Shown piece by piece: positions 1 through 19,100 of a stretch of 64,000 bases of DNA; positions within the stretch are counted from its first letter, which is position 1, and each line of letters opens with the position of its first letter. The position numbers and the translations under genes are program-made. This DNA comes from Cyanophora paradoxa (lineage: Eukaryota; Glaucocystophyceae; Cyanophorales; Cyanophoraceae), in the NCBI GenBank assembly GCA_004431415.1, contig QPMI01000409.1, forward strand, positions 470,508-534,507, in the 5' to 3' direction. The notes under the pieces are model-generated. The model saw nothing but the letters and a program-made list of their open reading frames with translations. It was not told where the DNA came from and made no database searches.

Positions 1-41
1 GATCCCTTGCCCCCCATCTCTGACTTGCCTGCGCGGGGCAG

Positions 42-584
42 CCCCGACGGGCAGCGGCTGCTGAGCAGCGACCAGTCGAAGGAGTCGACCGTCTGGCTCA
101 CGAACGGCTGGCAGGCGAGCCCGGCCTCCGCGGCCCGCCTTCGAGCTCGCCCCTGACGCTCCCGCCCCTCAGGTGGAGCACGGGGAGCTGGTGGCGCAGA
201 CGGCGCGCATCAACTGCGCGGCGTGGGCGCCCGACTCTCGCCGCTTCGTCACCGGCTCCCTCGACCGCTCCGCCGTCGTCTGGCAGGTCCGTCGTCGTCT
301 GGCAGGGCCCGGGGCAGGCGGGGAGCTGAGGAAGCGGCCCGCCGGGCCGGGCCCACATGTTTCTCGCTCACCGTGGGCCGGGCAGGTCGCGGACCCGTAC
401 GTCAACCAGATCCTCCTCCAGTGTACGCCCCCTGCGCCCGCCCGCCCCGCGCCCCGCTCTGCGCCGACGCGCCGCCCGCGCAGTCATCCACGTCGGGGGC
501 GTCGTGGGGGCCGCCTTCCTGGACGACCACACGCTCATCACCGCCGGCGCCGACATGATGCTCAAGACCTGGGCCCTCTCCTAG
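42..584 (+). CDS. WDR1/AIP1-like WD40 protein, 3' end (5' part outside window)
   Basis: C-terminal portion of a WD40 beta-propeller resembling actin-interacting protein 1 (WDR1/AIP1), which works with cofilin to disassemble actin filaments in the cytoplasm. Four exons are visible. The first opens after an intron ending at 41 and reads PDGQRLLSSDQSKESTVW. The second (from 175) carries INCAAWAPDSRRFVTGSLD, a typical WD repeat. The third is short (VADPYVNQILLQ). The last reads GVVGAAFLDDHTLITAGAD, then ends in TWALS and TAG at 582-584. AIP1 proteins end with the same kind of repeat (DDHTL..A..D...K.W). The intron after 114 starts with GC, not GT. The gene converges on SRP68, with 250 bp between the stop codons. 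Another WD40 family cannot be excluded because only the last two or three blades are present. Confidence 0.75.
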
Positions 585-834
585 CCGCAGCGCCCCCGGC
601 CCCCGGCCCCCGACCGGCCTAGTCACCCTCCACTTCGCATTCTGCATTTCTGTTAACGTTGCATTCGAGATCTTTCAGAAGACCGTCACATCCCTCGCAC
701 GCACGCACAGAGAAAGCCCGCGGGGCCAGCCCAAGAGCATGCGTTTCGCACTCCAGGACAGGACGGGCACCGGTATCGATCACACTTTAAACACGACGAA
801 GAAGCAGAGGGAGGGGGGGCGGGCCGCGGGGCGT

Positions 835-3576
835 CTACTTGCGGCGGAAGAAGCCGAGGATGCCGCCCTTCTTCTGGGCGGGGGCGTGGGCGGAGACGTC
901 GGGGTACTCGATGGCGTTGAAGGCGAGGTCGAAGAGGGCCGGCTTGCAGGCCACCGGCTCGAAGGCCGGCGGGAACTCCGCGAGCACGACGGGGCCGCCC
1001 CCCGCCGCCCCCTCGTAGCTCCCCAGCCGCCCCAGGAGGCCCCGGCCCTGCGAGCGAGGGAGGGAGCTCAGGGGGGAGGGGAGGGGCGGGGGAGACGGGT
1101 GCGGGGCGGGCCTGGGCGGCCTGGGCGTCGGCGAGGGAGACCTCCTCGACGGCCTGCAGGGAGGCCTCCGCCTTGAGGACGGCGTGCGCGTGCGCCAGCA
1201 GCCGCTGCGCGCGCGCCGCCCCCGCCGCCTTCTCCGCCCGCTCCGCCACCGCGGGGTCCACCTTGGGCATCTTCTTCAGGCGCTGGAGGGCGGGGGCGGC
1301 GTGCTGGCGGCAGCGGTCGTAGAGGGCGACCGCCTCGGCCCACTTCTCGGCGGCCGCGTAGCCCTCGGCGAGGTGCAGGCAGCGGCAGGCGCGGAAGGCC
1401 CCCGAGAGGGCCCCCGCCTCCTCCTCGGCCCCCGCCACGCCGGCGAGCTCCGCCGCGTTCTGGAGGAGGGTGTCGTAGAGGCGGACGAGGTCCTCGGGGC
1501 GGGGCCCCGCGCGCCGGCCCTCGGCCCGCGCCATCTTCGCCGCCTGCTCCGCCACCAGCAGCAGGTTCCGCTCGATCGTCTGCCCGCAGCGCTGAGCGCC
1601 CCGGGGGCGCCAGGGAGGGGGCGGGGGCGCAGGGAACCCGGCGCAGGAGCGTCTCGCTGGCGTAGGCGAGCAGCGCGTTCAGCTCGGCCGTCGCCGCCTG
1701 CGGAGCGCGCCCCGTCAGGCGCGCGGGGAGGAGGGCGCGGGGCGGGCGGCGCACGGGGCCGGAGCCGTAGAGGGCGGCGGTCGCCTCAGCGGCCTCCCCG
1801 CGCTTCTGGCCGGCCGTCGTCTGGCGGTGCGCCCCGGCGGCCGCGTCAGTCGGGCCGGCCCCCCCAGAGCAAAGCCGCGCGCGCACCAGGGCGATGAGGT
1901 CGTTCTTGATGCACTTGCGCGCCTCCTCGAGCTGCGCCCCGGCGTGCGCGTGAGGCCGGCACGGCGGGGTAGAGGCCCCGCCCCGCGCGCCTGCGAGAAG
2001 GTCTGCCCGTACAGGTCCAGCCGCTTGTCGTGCTTCTCCTCCTTCGCCGCCTGCCGGGATACGTGAGTACCCGAGCCAGGGGGGGAGGCAACGCGGGGGG
2101 TACCTGGGCCGCAAAGTCCGCCGCGGAGACGAGGGCGAGCCGGACCTGCACGGAGGGCCCTCAGACCGAAACGAAGAGTGAACGAGAGTGGGGAAGGAAG
2201 GGGGGGTACCTTGTCGGAGCGGATGGGTACGGTGGCGCCGCGGTACTCGACGGTGCGCATCTGCTCCGCCGCCTGCCGCCGGCTCTCCGAGATGACGCCC
2301 TGGGGTACGGGGCGCGCGCGTTCGCTCAAGCTGCCCGAGTGGTACGGGAACAGAATGGGAGCCGGGGGTACCTCGAGCTTGGAGCGGAGGAGGTCCATGG
2401 AGGGGTCGTCCATGTTCTTCTCCATGGCCCTGTGCCCCGGAATCGTTCCGGCGGGCGCGGCGGACCCGCCGAGCGGGGCCGGGAGGAGGCGGCGGGGGCC
2501 TCACTTGATGTCGTCGTCGACGTCCATCTTGGCGGACGAGTCTGGCGCGGGGGGGGACGGTGAGCCGGGCGGGGCGCAGATGAGGCCGCGCGCCGGCTCA
2601 CCGTCGACTCCGGCCTTCTTCAGGTTGTAGCGGCAGTAGCTGGCGCGGGCGTGTAAGGGGGCGGCGCCGGCGGGGCAGGGCGCGGGCCGGCGCGGGGAGC
2701 CGGCGGGCACCGGACGCTAGGGTCGATCTCCTCGACGCGCTGCTCGTAGACGCGCTGCTGCGCCGGGTCGGCGACGCGCGCCAGCTGGTCGTAGATCGTC
2801 CTGCCGCCGAGCGCGCTCAGCCGCAGCGGAAGCACTGGCTAGCCCAGGCCGGCGCGGCGGACCGAGCGCGCATGAACTTCGCCAGCGACTCCGACCAGTT
2901 CTCCCGCTCGAGGAGCTCGTTCGCTTGCATGAAAGTGGCGTAGGCCTGCGGCCCGGGCACGCATCAGGCGCCCGCCCGCCACGGGCAGGAACGCGGCGAG
3001 GCACGCCTCGCTTTCGAGCGCGGTCTTCGCGTCGGCGCGCTTCGAGCAGAGCTGTTCGAGATCTTTCGCTACGCGCGCCGCTTTCGCGAGTCGCCGGACC
3101 AGGTGGAAGCGCTTCCGCGGATCAGGGCGCCCCGACTTTCCTTGGTCCGCCTTCAGCTCCATCGCCAGCGCCCAGGCGCGCTCGCACTGAACGAGCGGCA
3201 GCAATAGATGCCTGCAAAGGCGACGGGATGTGAGAGCGCCGAAGAGGAGCGCGTCGCCCCGAGCAATCGCGCCTGGCATCGGAGACGATGTCCGCTGTGA
3301 CGGCCTTCGCCTGGAACTTGCCCTTGCCGAGATTCAACTTCAGGCTGTCGCGAAGGCGCTTCAACCTGCGACTGCAGTACTGCCTGCGGCAGAATGAGCC
3401 ATCGCCGGCAAGCTCTCGCGCACGCGGGAGCGACCGCGGCCAGCGACCGCGAACCTGTATCGCTGGTAGTTGCCGTGCCGCAGACCGTTTTGCGCCTGGC
3501 TGGTCTTCACGGTCATGAGGATGTCCAGGCTGACCGGCGCCGCGGGCGCGACGGGCGTCCCCTCATCGATCTCCAT
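835..3576 (-). CDS. SRP68: Signal recognition particle subunit SRP68
   Basis: SRP68 binds the SRP RNA through its N-terminal domain and SRP72 through its C-terminal domain, in the complex that targets secretory proteins to the ER. The ATG at 3576 opens MEIDEGTPVAPAAPVSLDIL, followed by QAQNGLRHGNYQRYR, the hallmark SRP68 N-terminus (S.EIL...K..Q..HGLRHGDYQRYR). Later exons give RRLAKAARVAKDLEQLC, QRVEEIDPSVR then YCRYNLKKAG, and VEYRGATVPIRSDKV, all with clear counterparts in animal SRP68. Near the C-terminus are PEDLVRLYDTLLQNAAELAG, EKWAEAVALYDRC and FPPAFEPVACKPALFDLAF, the conserved SRP68 tail. It ends GGILGFFRRK and TAG at 835-837. About nine short introns interrupt it. The start was chosen because it places the HGLRHG-like block about 30 residues in, as in the family. 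Confidence 0.9.
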
Positions 3577-3766
3577 CGTTGTGCGGCTTGTGCGGCAGCA
3601 GTGCCCGCGATCACTGTTTGTTGGTTCGGCCGCCGAGGGGGGGGGGTACGGCTTGGGCGAGCCTGCGCCTACCATCTAGCTATAGGGGTCCGGCCGGTCA
3701 GTCAAAATTGGGCATTATGCCGTAGTCCTAGCCTAGTTATTACCCTGCTTGTCTCTATCGCCGAGC

Positions 3767-3776
3767 TGACGTCGAC
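3767..3776. promoter_or_regulatory. TGACGTCGAC motif between SRP68 and the ATPase gene
   Basis: This 10-mer combines two overlapping palindromes (GACGTC and GTCGAC) and has an ACGT core of the kind many bZIP factors bind. It lies in the 250-bp spacer downstream of the ATPase stop codon and upstream of the SRP68 start, so it could act as an SRP68 promoter element. The same 10-mer recurs at 10014-10023 (with an inverted copy at 10063-10072) and at 41082-41091. Function is inferred only. Confidence 0.3.
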
Positions 3777-3827
3777 TGTACTGATCATGAAAATTACGCT
3801 TTCCACACTACTAGGCTAAACCTAATA

Positions 3828-6800
3828 CTACTCATCGCCGCCATCATCCTTCTCAATCTCCGCCAGGCGCTTCTGGACAGAGGAGAGCTTCTTGCGGGCA
3901 GCCTCCCGACGCTTCTCGAGGACCTCCTCCTTCTGACGGATGGCATCGCTCTTCTCTGCCAGAGCCTTCCGCCTCTCCGAGTACGCATTACTGTGTGGAC
4001 AAGCTTGAAGTGAGCAGACGGAACGAATACGCAATTTAAGAAACAGGCAAGAGCTTGCCTCCAGTAGATGTGTTCCGAGGTCTTCGCAAAAAGGTCAATG
4101 TCGATAGTCAGGTGATCCCGCTCTACAGATATCTGCTTTTGTTCCGCCTCCAACTCAACCTTAGAGACATAGCTCAGTCTATTCGTCAGCAGCAATGCAT
4201 GTTGCTGGAAAACTCTCACCTCCTCATCACGCAAGGCCTGCTCCTGCTCACGAAGCTCTGTCCGCTCGTTTGCACTTCTGATCTGAGATGCTGTCAGCGC
4301 AGTAATCTCGATTCCAGCAGCAAACGCTTACTCTGGATGCGAAGTTGCGAGTCCCAGCCAGCTGGCGGTAGGCGTAGAGCTCCAATGGCGAGTCCGGAGT
4401 GAGATAGAATACATGCCTGCCGCAGTGCAACATGTCAGGTTAACAATGATCTCAAAGCGAGCACAGGTGGCAAACCTCTCGGCACCCTCCAAGTCCGCAG
4501 TTTTGCCTGCACACAGACATGAGTTGCTGGCAACGTACAGAGAACGTTTTGTGCAAACCAGCGCGGAATCCCAACAGGTCATCGCGAATAAGGGCCCGCA
4601 TAGGTGCCTCATCGCCTGTTTAGCAGAAGTATGAGCATAATGTTGGCACCAATGGAACCAGATGCTCTCACCGTCAAACACTTCATTCTTGATCTGGTGG
4701 TAGTCCACGAACCCTGCATGCGTTCCTCAGTTCTGCTTCATTGAAAGTCTTGGAGGATGATATGCACCGCCCTTGGATGATGCAAGCATCTCGAGAGCAG
4801 CCTGCAGCTGCCGTGGCTTCCATGCAGGCCCGGCAGCAGCATTGCCATCATCATCATCATCGTCATCATCTTCCTCCTGAGGAGCTAGCAGTGCCTGATG
4901 CACAGTTAGCTAGAAACGCCTTTTTCCATCATGGCAAAATTAGCACTTTCAAAAGGCGCTCCCGCTGAGATGCGACCATGCCCTTGATGACATCTGCATA
5001 GTAGTCAGCAATAGCAGAGAGCTGCCGAATATCCCACAGGGGCGGGTACCACGCGCAGAACGACCAGAGATAACCTAATTGCAATCAGCAGAGCGCATGC
5101 AACAAACAAATGCCCTCTTCACCTCATTAATCGCATTGTTGAGATGCATGAAGCGACCGCCAACGGCATCCACGATCATCTCGGCATCGCTCTGCCAAAC
5201 CAATTGGTGGTGCACAGATAGAATCAACGCAGCAAGAGCCTACTGCAGAGGTTGTCGGTATGCGCATGCGGACGTATTCCAGGGCACGAGCACGAGGAAG
5301 GTCGCCAAGCCTGAAGAAGCGGTACCGGCCATGAATTCCAGAGACTGCAAGAAGCTTAATTAGCATGCAGGGGCATTCGTAGAGAATTAAGCAGACGGAC
5401 ACTGGTCGAGGGCCTCGATGATGAAGGCGTCGCTGGAAGCAATAACAACGTGAGCAAGGTGGCGTTCCTTGGTCACGTGAACAGCCCAGTTCAGGAGTGA
5501 CTGCACAAGGTCACGCCCATCCGGTGAGCTGCGGACAACCCCGAACAGAGTGTTGAACTCGTCAATGCATATGACGGGAGGCTGCCGTGAAGCAAGGAGT
5601 CAAGCCCAGGCAACAAGGTACGAATATTTGCGCTTGACTCACCCTCGAGATGCCCCTGCGCCGGTTATCGGCAGCAATTCGCTCAAGCGCTGCAGTGACG
5701 CATTGCAGCGAGATCGCAAAGTCCTGCAGTAAATGTCAGCTTGCATAACTTTGTTTGGTGAGACTGAAGCCTGCCTGCAGATTCAGCGCTTCCTTGACAA
5801 CAAGGTTCTCGCCTCCAGAAATAGGCAGAAAGTCCACCACCCAAGAGCGGAACAGGAGGAACTTCACGGCCATCTGTTCAAGGAGTTGTTAGCTAGTGCT
5901 GATTTCACTAGTCCAGCAGAAGCTGACACACCTGCTCATTGAAGAACCGAACAAAGTCATTCACACTCGAGACTGGCCTCTGCAAAGGGCATCAGCATCA
6001 AATCAAGCATATCATCTCAGGGAGTTTGATGGAGATCGACGATCACCTCTCGGAGATCGATCTTGACGGCCCCAGGTCGCTTCGAGAGAACGTGGTTCAG
6101 AAGTGTGGACTTTCCAGCATCAGACGGGCTGTAGCACAGTCAACTCCTGTGGCTTGCAGCAAGAGGGAGGCCTAAAGCGAACCCAGTGAGAATCATGATG
6201 CGGTCCGGCGTCTGCTCGAAGAGTGCCTGAAGAGTCCGCATCTCCTCGTCACGCCCGAAGAAGTGAGTGAGCTCGCGGAGTGAACGGGGTCGCATCAGGT
6301 GCTCCTCCGTGATCTTAGCGCGGTCGAGATCGAGGTAGATGTAGTAAGCCGCCGGAGCGAAAGCCAGGGCCGTCTGCGAAGAAGCGCGCGACGGCGTTTA
6401 GAGCCGGGAGGAGAATGCGGCAGCAAGTTCACCAGCCCAACTAAGCTGCTATTTGTTCCGGCAGCGTCTCTATATAACGTATGTTCCAGTCTAGAGCAGC
6501 GCCGAGCAGCGCCGAGCAGAGCCGAGTATGCGGTTCGCAGCCGTTTCAACAAGCAGCCGGCGACGAAGGCCAGGCACGTCCATAGCGCACCCCGCAGAGC
6601 TTGAGCCCTTGGAAGAACATGCGCCCCCAGCCGCGGGACGAGCTGCCGGAACTGCCGCCGGATGAGCTGCCGCCACCGCCGGCGTTTTCGCCCGCGTTCC
6701 CGGCGACCACGGCTGCGGCGGAAGACGCCGAACGGGACGTCGAAATGCCGCGCCGTGCGGCAAGGGCGGCCGCCCGCACGCCGACCTGCGCGATGCTCAA

Positions 6801-7070
6801 CGAGTTGTACGCACGCGGAGCCCGTCGTCTGGCGGACCTTGCTGACAAACATGGCGGCGGCGAGCTACAATGCGGCCTGGAGGCTTGGGGACTTGCCGCT
6901 CTTGCGGCTCTTGAAGCCGCTCTTCCGGCCGGGGGGTACGGTCGCCGGTGAAGTTGAGCCGTGGTTTGTTCGTGAGCACTAGCCGTCGTTCGCTCGCCGT
7001 GTGCCAAAGCAAGCCAGACCTTCAGAGCCAGCAGCCCTCGCGACCTTGCCCGCAGACCTTGCGACAACAT
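3828..7070 (-). CDS. P-loop ATPase (ATPase_2/STAND-like) with coiled-coil tail, probably organelle-targeted
   Basis: An intron-rich gene for an AAA/STAND-type ATPase. The P-loop region reads LTHFFGRDEEMRTLQALFEQ, then DRIMILTG, and after an intron SDAGKSTLLNHVLSKRPGA (Walker A, about 6080-6130). PPVICIDEFNTLFG (about 5540-5580) is Walker B with a catalytic-type Asp-Glu. HVVIASSDAFIIEALDQ looks like sensor 1, and GGRFMHLNNAINE (about 5110-5160) is the lid region typical of the archaeal-like ATPase_2 family. An acidic run follows. The last 130 or so residues are a predicted coiled coil rich in E/K/R, ending LAEIEKDDGGDE. The N-terminal exon is basic and Ser/Ala-rich (ARRGISTSRSASSAAAVVAG), like a mitochondrial presequence, and is followed by a possible membrane segment (TALAFAPAAYYIYL). 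The exact start is uncertain: ATG at 7070 leads in frame into this exon. Substrate and pathway are unknown. Confidence 0.65.
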
Positions 7071-7144
7071 CACAATGCTCCGTGCAGTGGCAGCAAGGTC
7101 CCTGGTAGGGCCTGCATCACGCGGAAGGCTTTCCCGGTTCGTCC

Positions 7145-9081
7145 ATGGTCGCGATCCACACCCGTGCCGCATCGCCGACGCCTGTCCGCAGCGCTCTCGC
7201 AGGTGCCGCGGAGGTGCCGCCCTCGCCTACGGCCGCTCAACCATCACTCGATGCAGAGACACCGTGGGCGAGAGTACCGCGCGCCCTCGCGAGCAGTATG
7301 GCTGTCCGCCGAGGCCGTTCATCGCCATCCAAGGTCGTCGATTTGGGCGAGGTTGAAATCAACCTGGACGGCTGGAAGCGCGAGCTTTCAAAGCACGGCG
7401 TTCGGATCCGCGACACCGAAGCAGAGGAGCTGGAGGGGATCGACGCGGACGACGAAGGCGCGGTGGACGCCGAGGACGTCAAGGCCGTCGCCGCCCTGCT
7501 CCAGCCGCCGGTTCCTTTCGAGTACAGCAACCTTCCACCCGAGAAGAACGGCAAGAAGGTGCGCCCTCCGCTCGCGCAATCGCAGTCGGCCCTTCACTCA
7601 ACACCGCGTAGCTGTACTTCGACAGCGCGGGCCAGCCCGTGTACATGAAGGAATGGAAGTGCGCTGCAATGCTCGATCGCGCTCCTGCGGCCGCTCTGAT
7701 GCACATGCCGTCCAGGGACCTGCGGCGCATGGAGCGGTACCTGCAGGAGCGGCCGCAGAAGCTCGTTCAGTCGTGCGCATTCCTTACAGTCTCGCTTTGC
7801 GCGAGCGCTGAGCGGTATCCCTAGGCGGAAGGACGGCAGCGCGCCGGCCCCCGTCAGGATGCCACGCGCAATCGAAGCCGCGGAGGACTTCGTCGATGAG
7901 GATGCTGCGGCGGCAGCCGGGGACCAGAAGAAGCCGCGCGTGAGTTGGCGCCCCTTCCGTCGCCCGCGCCCCGCGCCGGCCCGACGCGGTGAGCCGCGCA
8001 GTCGCGCAAGACGGCGATGCTCAACGACCGACTGGTCCGCGCGAACATCGACGTGCGCGTTTCCGCCCGCGCGCCCACCGATCCGGTCCGATCCGATATC
8101 CCTTATCCGACGCAACTTTCCGCAGCCTGCGATCTTCCGGAAGCACAAGCACGACCTGTACGCGAGCATCGAGTACAGCCGGCAGCTGGTCGCCGAGCGC
8201 CGCGCCCTCCGTGCGCGCCGCCCTCCCGCAAGACGCGCGGACGCGGCTGACTCGCCGGCGGGGGCAGTGGAGGGCCTGCGGGAGCGCACTGGGGTGCCGG
8301 TCGAGGCGCAGATGACCCTCATCGAGGTCCTCCAGATCCTCTCCGATGAGAAGGTGCCCTACTCTCCCCACCCCTCCCCACCCTAACAACACCCCCCACC
8401 CCTCCGGCCGCCGGCGCCAGCGCGCGCGGCTTGGCGGCCCCCGGCTCCCCGCTCACCTGGCGGGCGGGCGGCAGGTCTTCGACGTGCACGTGGTGGAGAC
8501 GCGGCGGCGGACGGACCACCACACGCACGACTTCCTCGTCTTCGCGTCCTGCCGCACCGACCGCCACGCCCGCGCCGGCGCCGACCGCCTCTGCAAGGCG
8601 GTCCGCCGTCCTCGCCCCCGCATCGCCTCCGCATCGCCCCGCCTCGCCCCCGCCGACGCCAGCGGCGCGCAGCTGCGGGAGAAGGGGGTGCTGATCGACG
8701 GACGCTACCCGCCCTACGTCGACGGGCGCGACTCGGACGACTGGATGGTCGTCGACTGCGGTGCGCCGCCCCCCGGCGCCCGCCTCCGCCGGCCGGGGGC
8801 CGACGGGGGGGGCGGGGCGGGCAGAGCTGGCGTCGGTGCACTTCTTCACGGAGGAGGCGCGGCGCTCGTACGACGTGGACTCGCTCTGGGAGCAGGAGAA
8901 GGAGCCCGAGGCGGCCTTCAACCCGGCCACCATGAACCCCTTCGTCGCCAAGCGCGAGGCCAAGCGCCGGCACCGCCGCGCGCAGAGCGAGGCCCGCCGC
9001 CAGCGCGAGGCCGCCGCCGCCGCCGCCGCCGGCCCCGCCCCGGAGGCCCCGGGCGTCGAGATGGAGGCCCTGTCCGCCTGA
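7145..9081 (+). CDS. Iojap/RsfS (MALSU1-like) ribosome silencing factor with long N-terminal extension
   Basis: The C-terminal part is a ribosomal silencing factor domain. This family binds protein uL14 on the large subunit of bacterial-type (mitochondrial or plastid) ribosomes and blocks or controls subunit joining. Diagnostic blocks in order are TLIEVLQILSDEKV, then RQVFDVHVVE, HDFLVFASCRTDRHARAGAD (family: DYFVIATG.SDRHVRAIAD), DSDDWMVVDCG (family: W.L.DYGD) and ASVHFFTEEARRSYDVDSLW (family: VHVF....R.YYDLE.LW). The 60-residue charged tail ends EMEALSA at 9081. The upstream exons (VEINLDGWKRELSKHGVRIR; MPSRDLRRMERYLQERPQK; RKHKHDLYASIEYSRQLV) form an extension I do not recognise. The start is unsure: ATG 7145 gives a basic N-terminus, but ATG 7075 opens a more presequence-like peptide (MLRAVAARSLVGPASRGRLS) in another frame and would need an extra intron. 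Confidence 0.75.
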
Positions 9082-11170
9082 GCGGGCCCCGGCGAGCCCG
9101 CCCCCCAGCCCGAGCGCTCCTTCTTTCAAGCGACACGCCCCCTCCAGAAGAGTCCCCGAGTTTACGTAACAGTCACACAGTATCGAATACAGACAGCAAT
9201 TTGTCAGCAGAGAATGAAGAATACAATCAGGTTTTGAAGAATGCAGAATTCAGCACTTGGCCCAGTGGAATGAGCTCGTCACGGCGCCTGCTAGCTGGGC
9301 CTCGATCCTGCACGCTGCACTGCGGCAGCTGTGCATGCATATATGCGCATGCCGGCTGAATTCCCGATTCGAAGCGCTAGCTAGCGCGCGCTGGCCGGCG
9401 CCAGCAGCCGCTAGCGCTGAGCTTCGAATTCGAGGCTGTAGTGCCGCTGTACGTACATGTGAGCTAGGGCTGGCGCTTGGCTTCGAATTCAAGCTTACAT
9501 AGGCATGCGCAGTGCGCACGCGCATATGCTTGCATCCACACCTGCTCATTCGCATTCGAATTCATGCATACTGTAATTCGGGTAATATTTAAGACCCCAA
9601 AATAATTAGTAATCCCGGGGTTTGGTCGGTTTAGTAGGCTGAAAATAATTAAGAGATATCGATAGCCGCGCGGAGTGCTTTAGTATACGTAGCGGCCTTT
9701 GGAAGGGGGTGGGCGCACCAGGGGGTCTTGATCTGTTGGAGAGTCCGGAAGCCCCCTAGCACTATAGCTAGCTTCTCCCGCACTGCAACTTTGGCTGCGC
9801 GCGCGGGCTACGTACCCCCCCTCGCACCTCGGTTTAGTATACGATAAAACTTTAGTAGTCAGGCCTCAAAACTTTGGTACTATAAAGATCCAGTATACTA
9901 AATATTTCCCGACTTACAGTAATGCATGATGAAGGGTGATCAAGGGCGCGTCGACGCGTACCCTAGCTATAGGCCTGAACCCTGGTACGCGGCGTACTAA
10001 GCGTGTGTACGCGTGACGTCGACGCAGCCGTGGCCCGTGGGCCGTGGCCCATAAGAACGTACGTCGACGTCACGCTCTGCGGCAGTGGTCCGGCGTATTT
10101 AGATTATTCGAGAAGAATTTCATTATTTCGCGAATGATTTTAATTGCAATTGGGTACGTATATGTGCTTATGCTCGATGGCAGGCATTGGCAGCTGCCAT
10201 GGCCAGTGCAGCTGCAGCTGCAGTGCCCCCAGTGGGGCCGGGGCGCCGCCGGCCGCGGGCCCCCCACGTGCACTGGGTCCCCACTGACTCCCCAGTGACC
10301 CTGGCAGAGCGGCCCGGGCCGCCCGGCCCACTAGTTCTGCCCCGCGGTCGGCGCGCGGCCGGGCGCTGGCGCCGCGCGGCGGCCGCCGGGGCGCCGGGCG
10401 CGGCGCCGCGCGCGCGGGGTTTACGTATACGTACGTGCTTAATTTGCGTTTAATATATATATTATATAAATCTCGAAAATTGAAATTCCATAAAATTTGC
10501 TGCTATATTGCAGACGCTCGCGCTCGGCATGGCCAGCTGCAGGCTGCAGCCTGCAGGGGATCGAGTTCGGTCGACGTCCGGAACTTCGCCGCAGTCTTCG
10601 CGGTCCGGTACCGTATAGTACGGTGGTTCCGGCCGCGGGTGGTACCGGCTCACCGTACCTGCTGCTCCCGTTGCCCGCCAAGCAGCACAGGAATCCTCGC
10701 GAGAAGGAGCTCGTCTGCCGATCAGATCGAAATCTGGCCTCGGAAGGCGCAGGAGTGCTAAAGCTTGGTGTTCTCCGGTCCCCGTCAAAAGACTCTACTG
10801 GAGTGCGTTTTGATCTTCTCTGTGCTGGTTCGGCTCTGGCAGTTTGCTGCTCTGCTGACGAAATCTCACAAAGGCGCTCACGCAGGGCCCACCACTTGCA
10901 CGCGCTTGGCCCCCCGCGACTGCCGAGCGAGTCATTGAGATAGAGGATTTCAACGCTGGAGGTGCGTACAGAGGAGCTCTGTAAAAGCTCGCTAGAACCT
11001 GTGGAAGGCTCGCGGGTTAGGCTGGAGGGGTCCGAGGGGATCTGCCCGGCTCAGATCGGCCGAGCCTCCCCGCGCGTGCCGGCGTGTGCGGCGCTGATAT
11101 TCAGTTGCAGTGAGCCCGGCAGCACACAGCCGCGCCCAGCGGCAGGCAGCCAGGCCACAGGTCCTCTGCG
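9082..11170. other. Gene-free interval rich in short palindromes
   Basis: About 2.1 kb with no coding signal I trust. Composition switches sharply between AT-rich stretches and GC-rich ones. It is full of self-complementary words: GCTAGC, GCGCGC, GGCGCC, TTCGAA, GAATTC, GCATGC, TGCGCA, CAGCTG. Examples are 9335-9420, 9470-9560 and 10187-10260. It contains the perfect 14-bp inverted repeat listed separately. A stretch at about 10845-10884 ends in a possible intron acceptor (CTGAC followed by CAG), so a non-coding 5' exon of the ABCC gene could lie here, but this is not established. Confidence 0.5.
10011..10075. repeat. Perfect 14-bp inverted repeat with nested palindromes
   Basis: Left arm 10011-10024 (GCGTGACGTCGACG) and right arm 10062-10075 (CGTCGACGTCACGC) are exact reverse complements, separated by 37 nt. 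Each arm contains the overlapping palindromes GACGTC and GTCGAC. The structure could be a hairpin or a pair of oppositely oriented bZIP-type (ACGT-core) sites, about 1.1 kb upstream of the ABCC transporter start. Which of these applies cannot be told from sequence alone. Confidence 0.6.

Positions 11171-19100
<7,930 letters not shown>

Noticed and set aside
10187-10453. Open frames in 10.1-10.5 kb
   Set aside because: They consist of CAGCTG/GCAGCTGC palindromes and GC runs and show no protein-like pattern or splice-linked partners.
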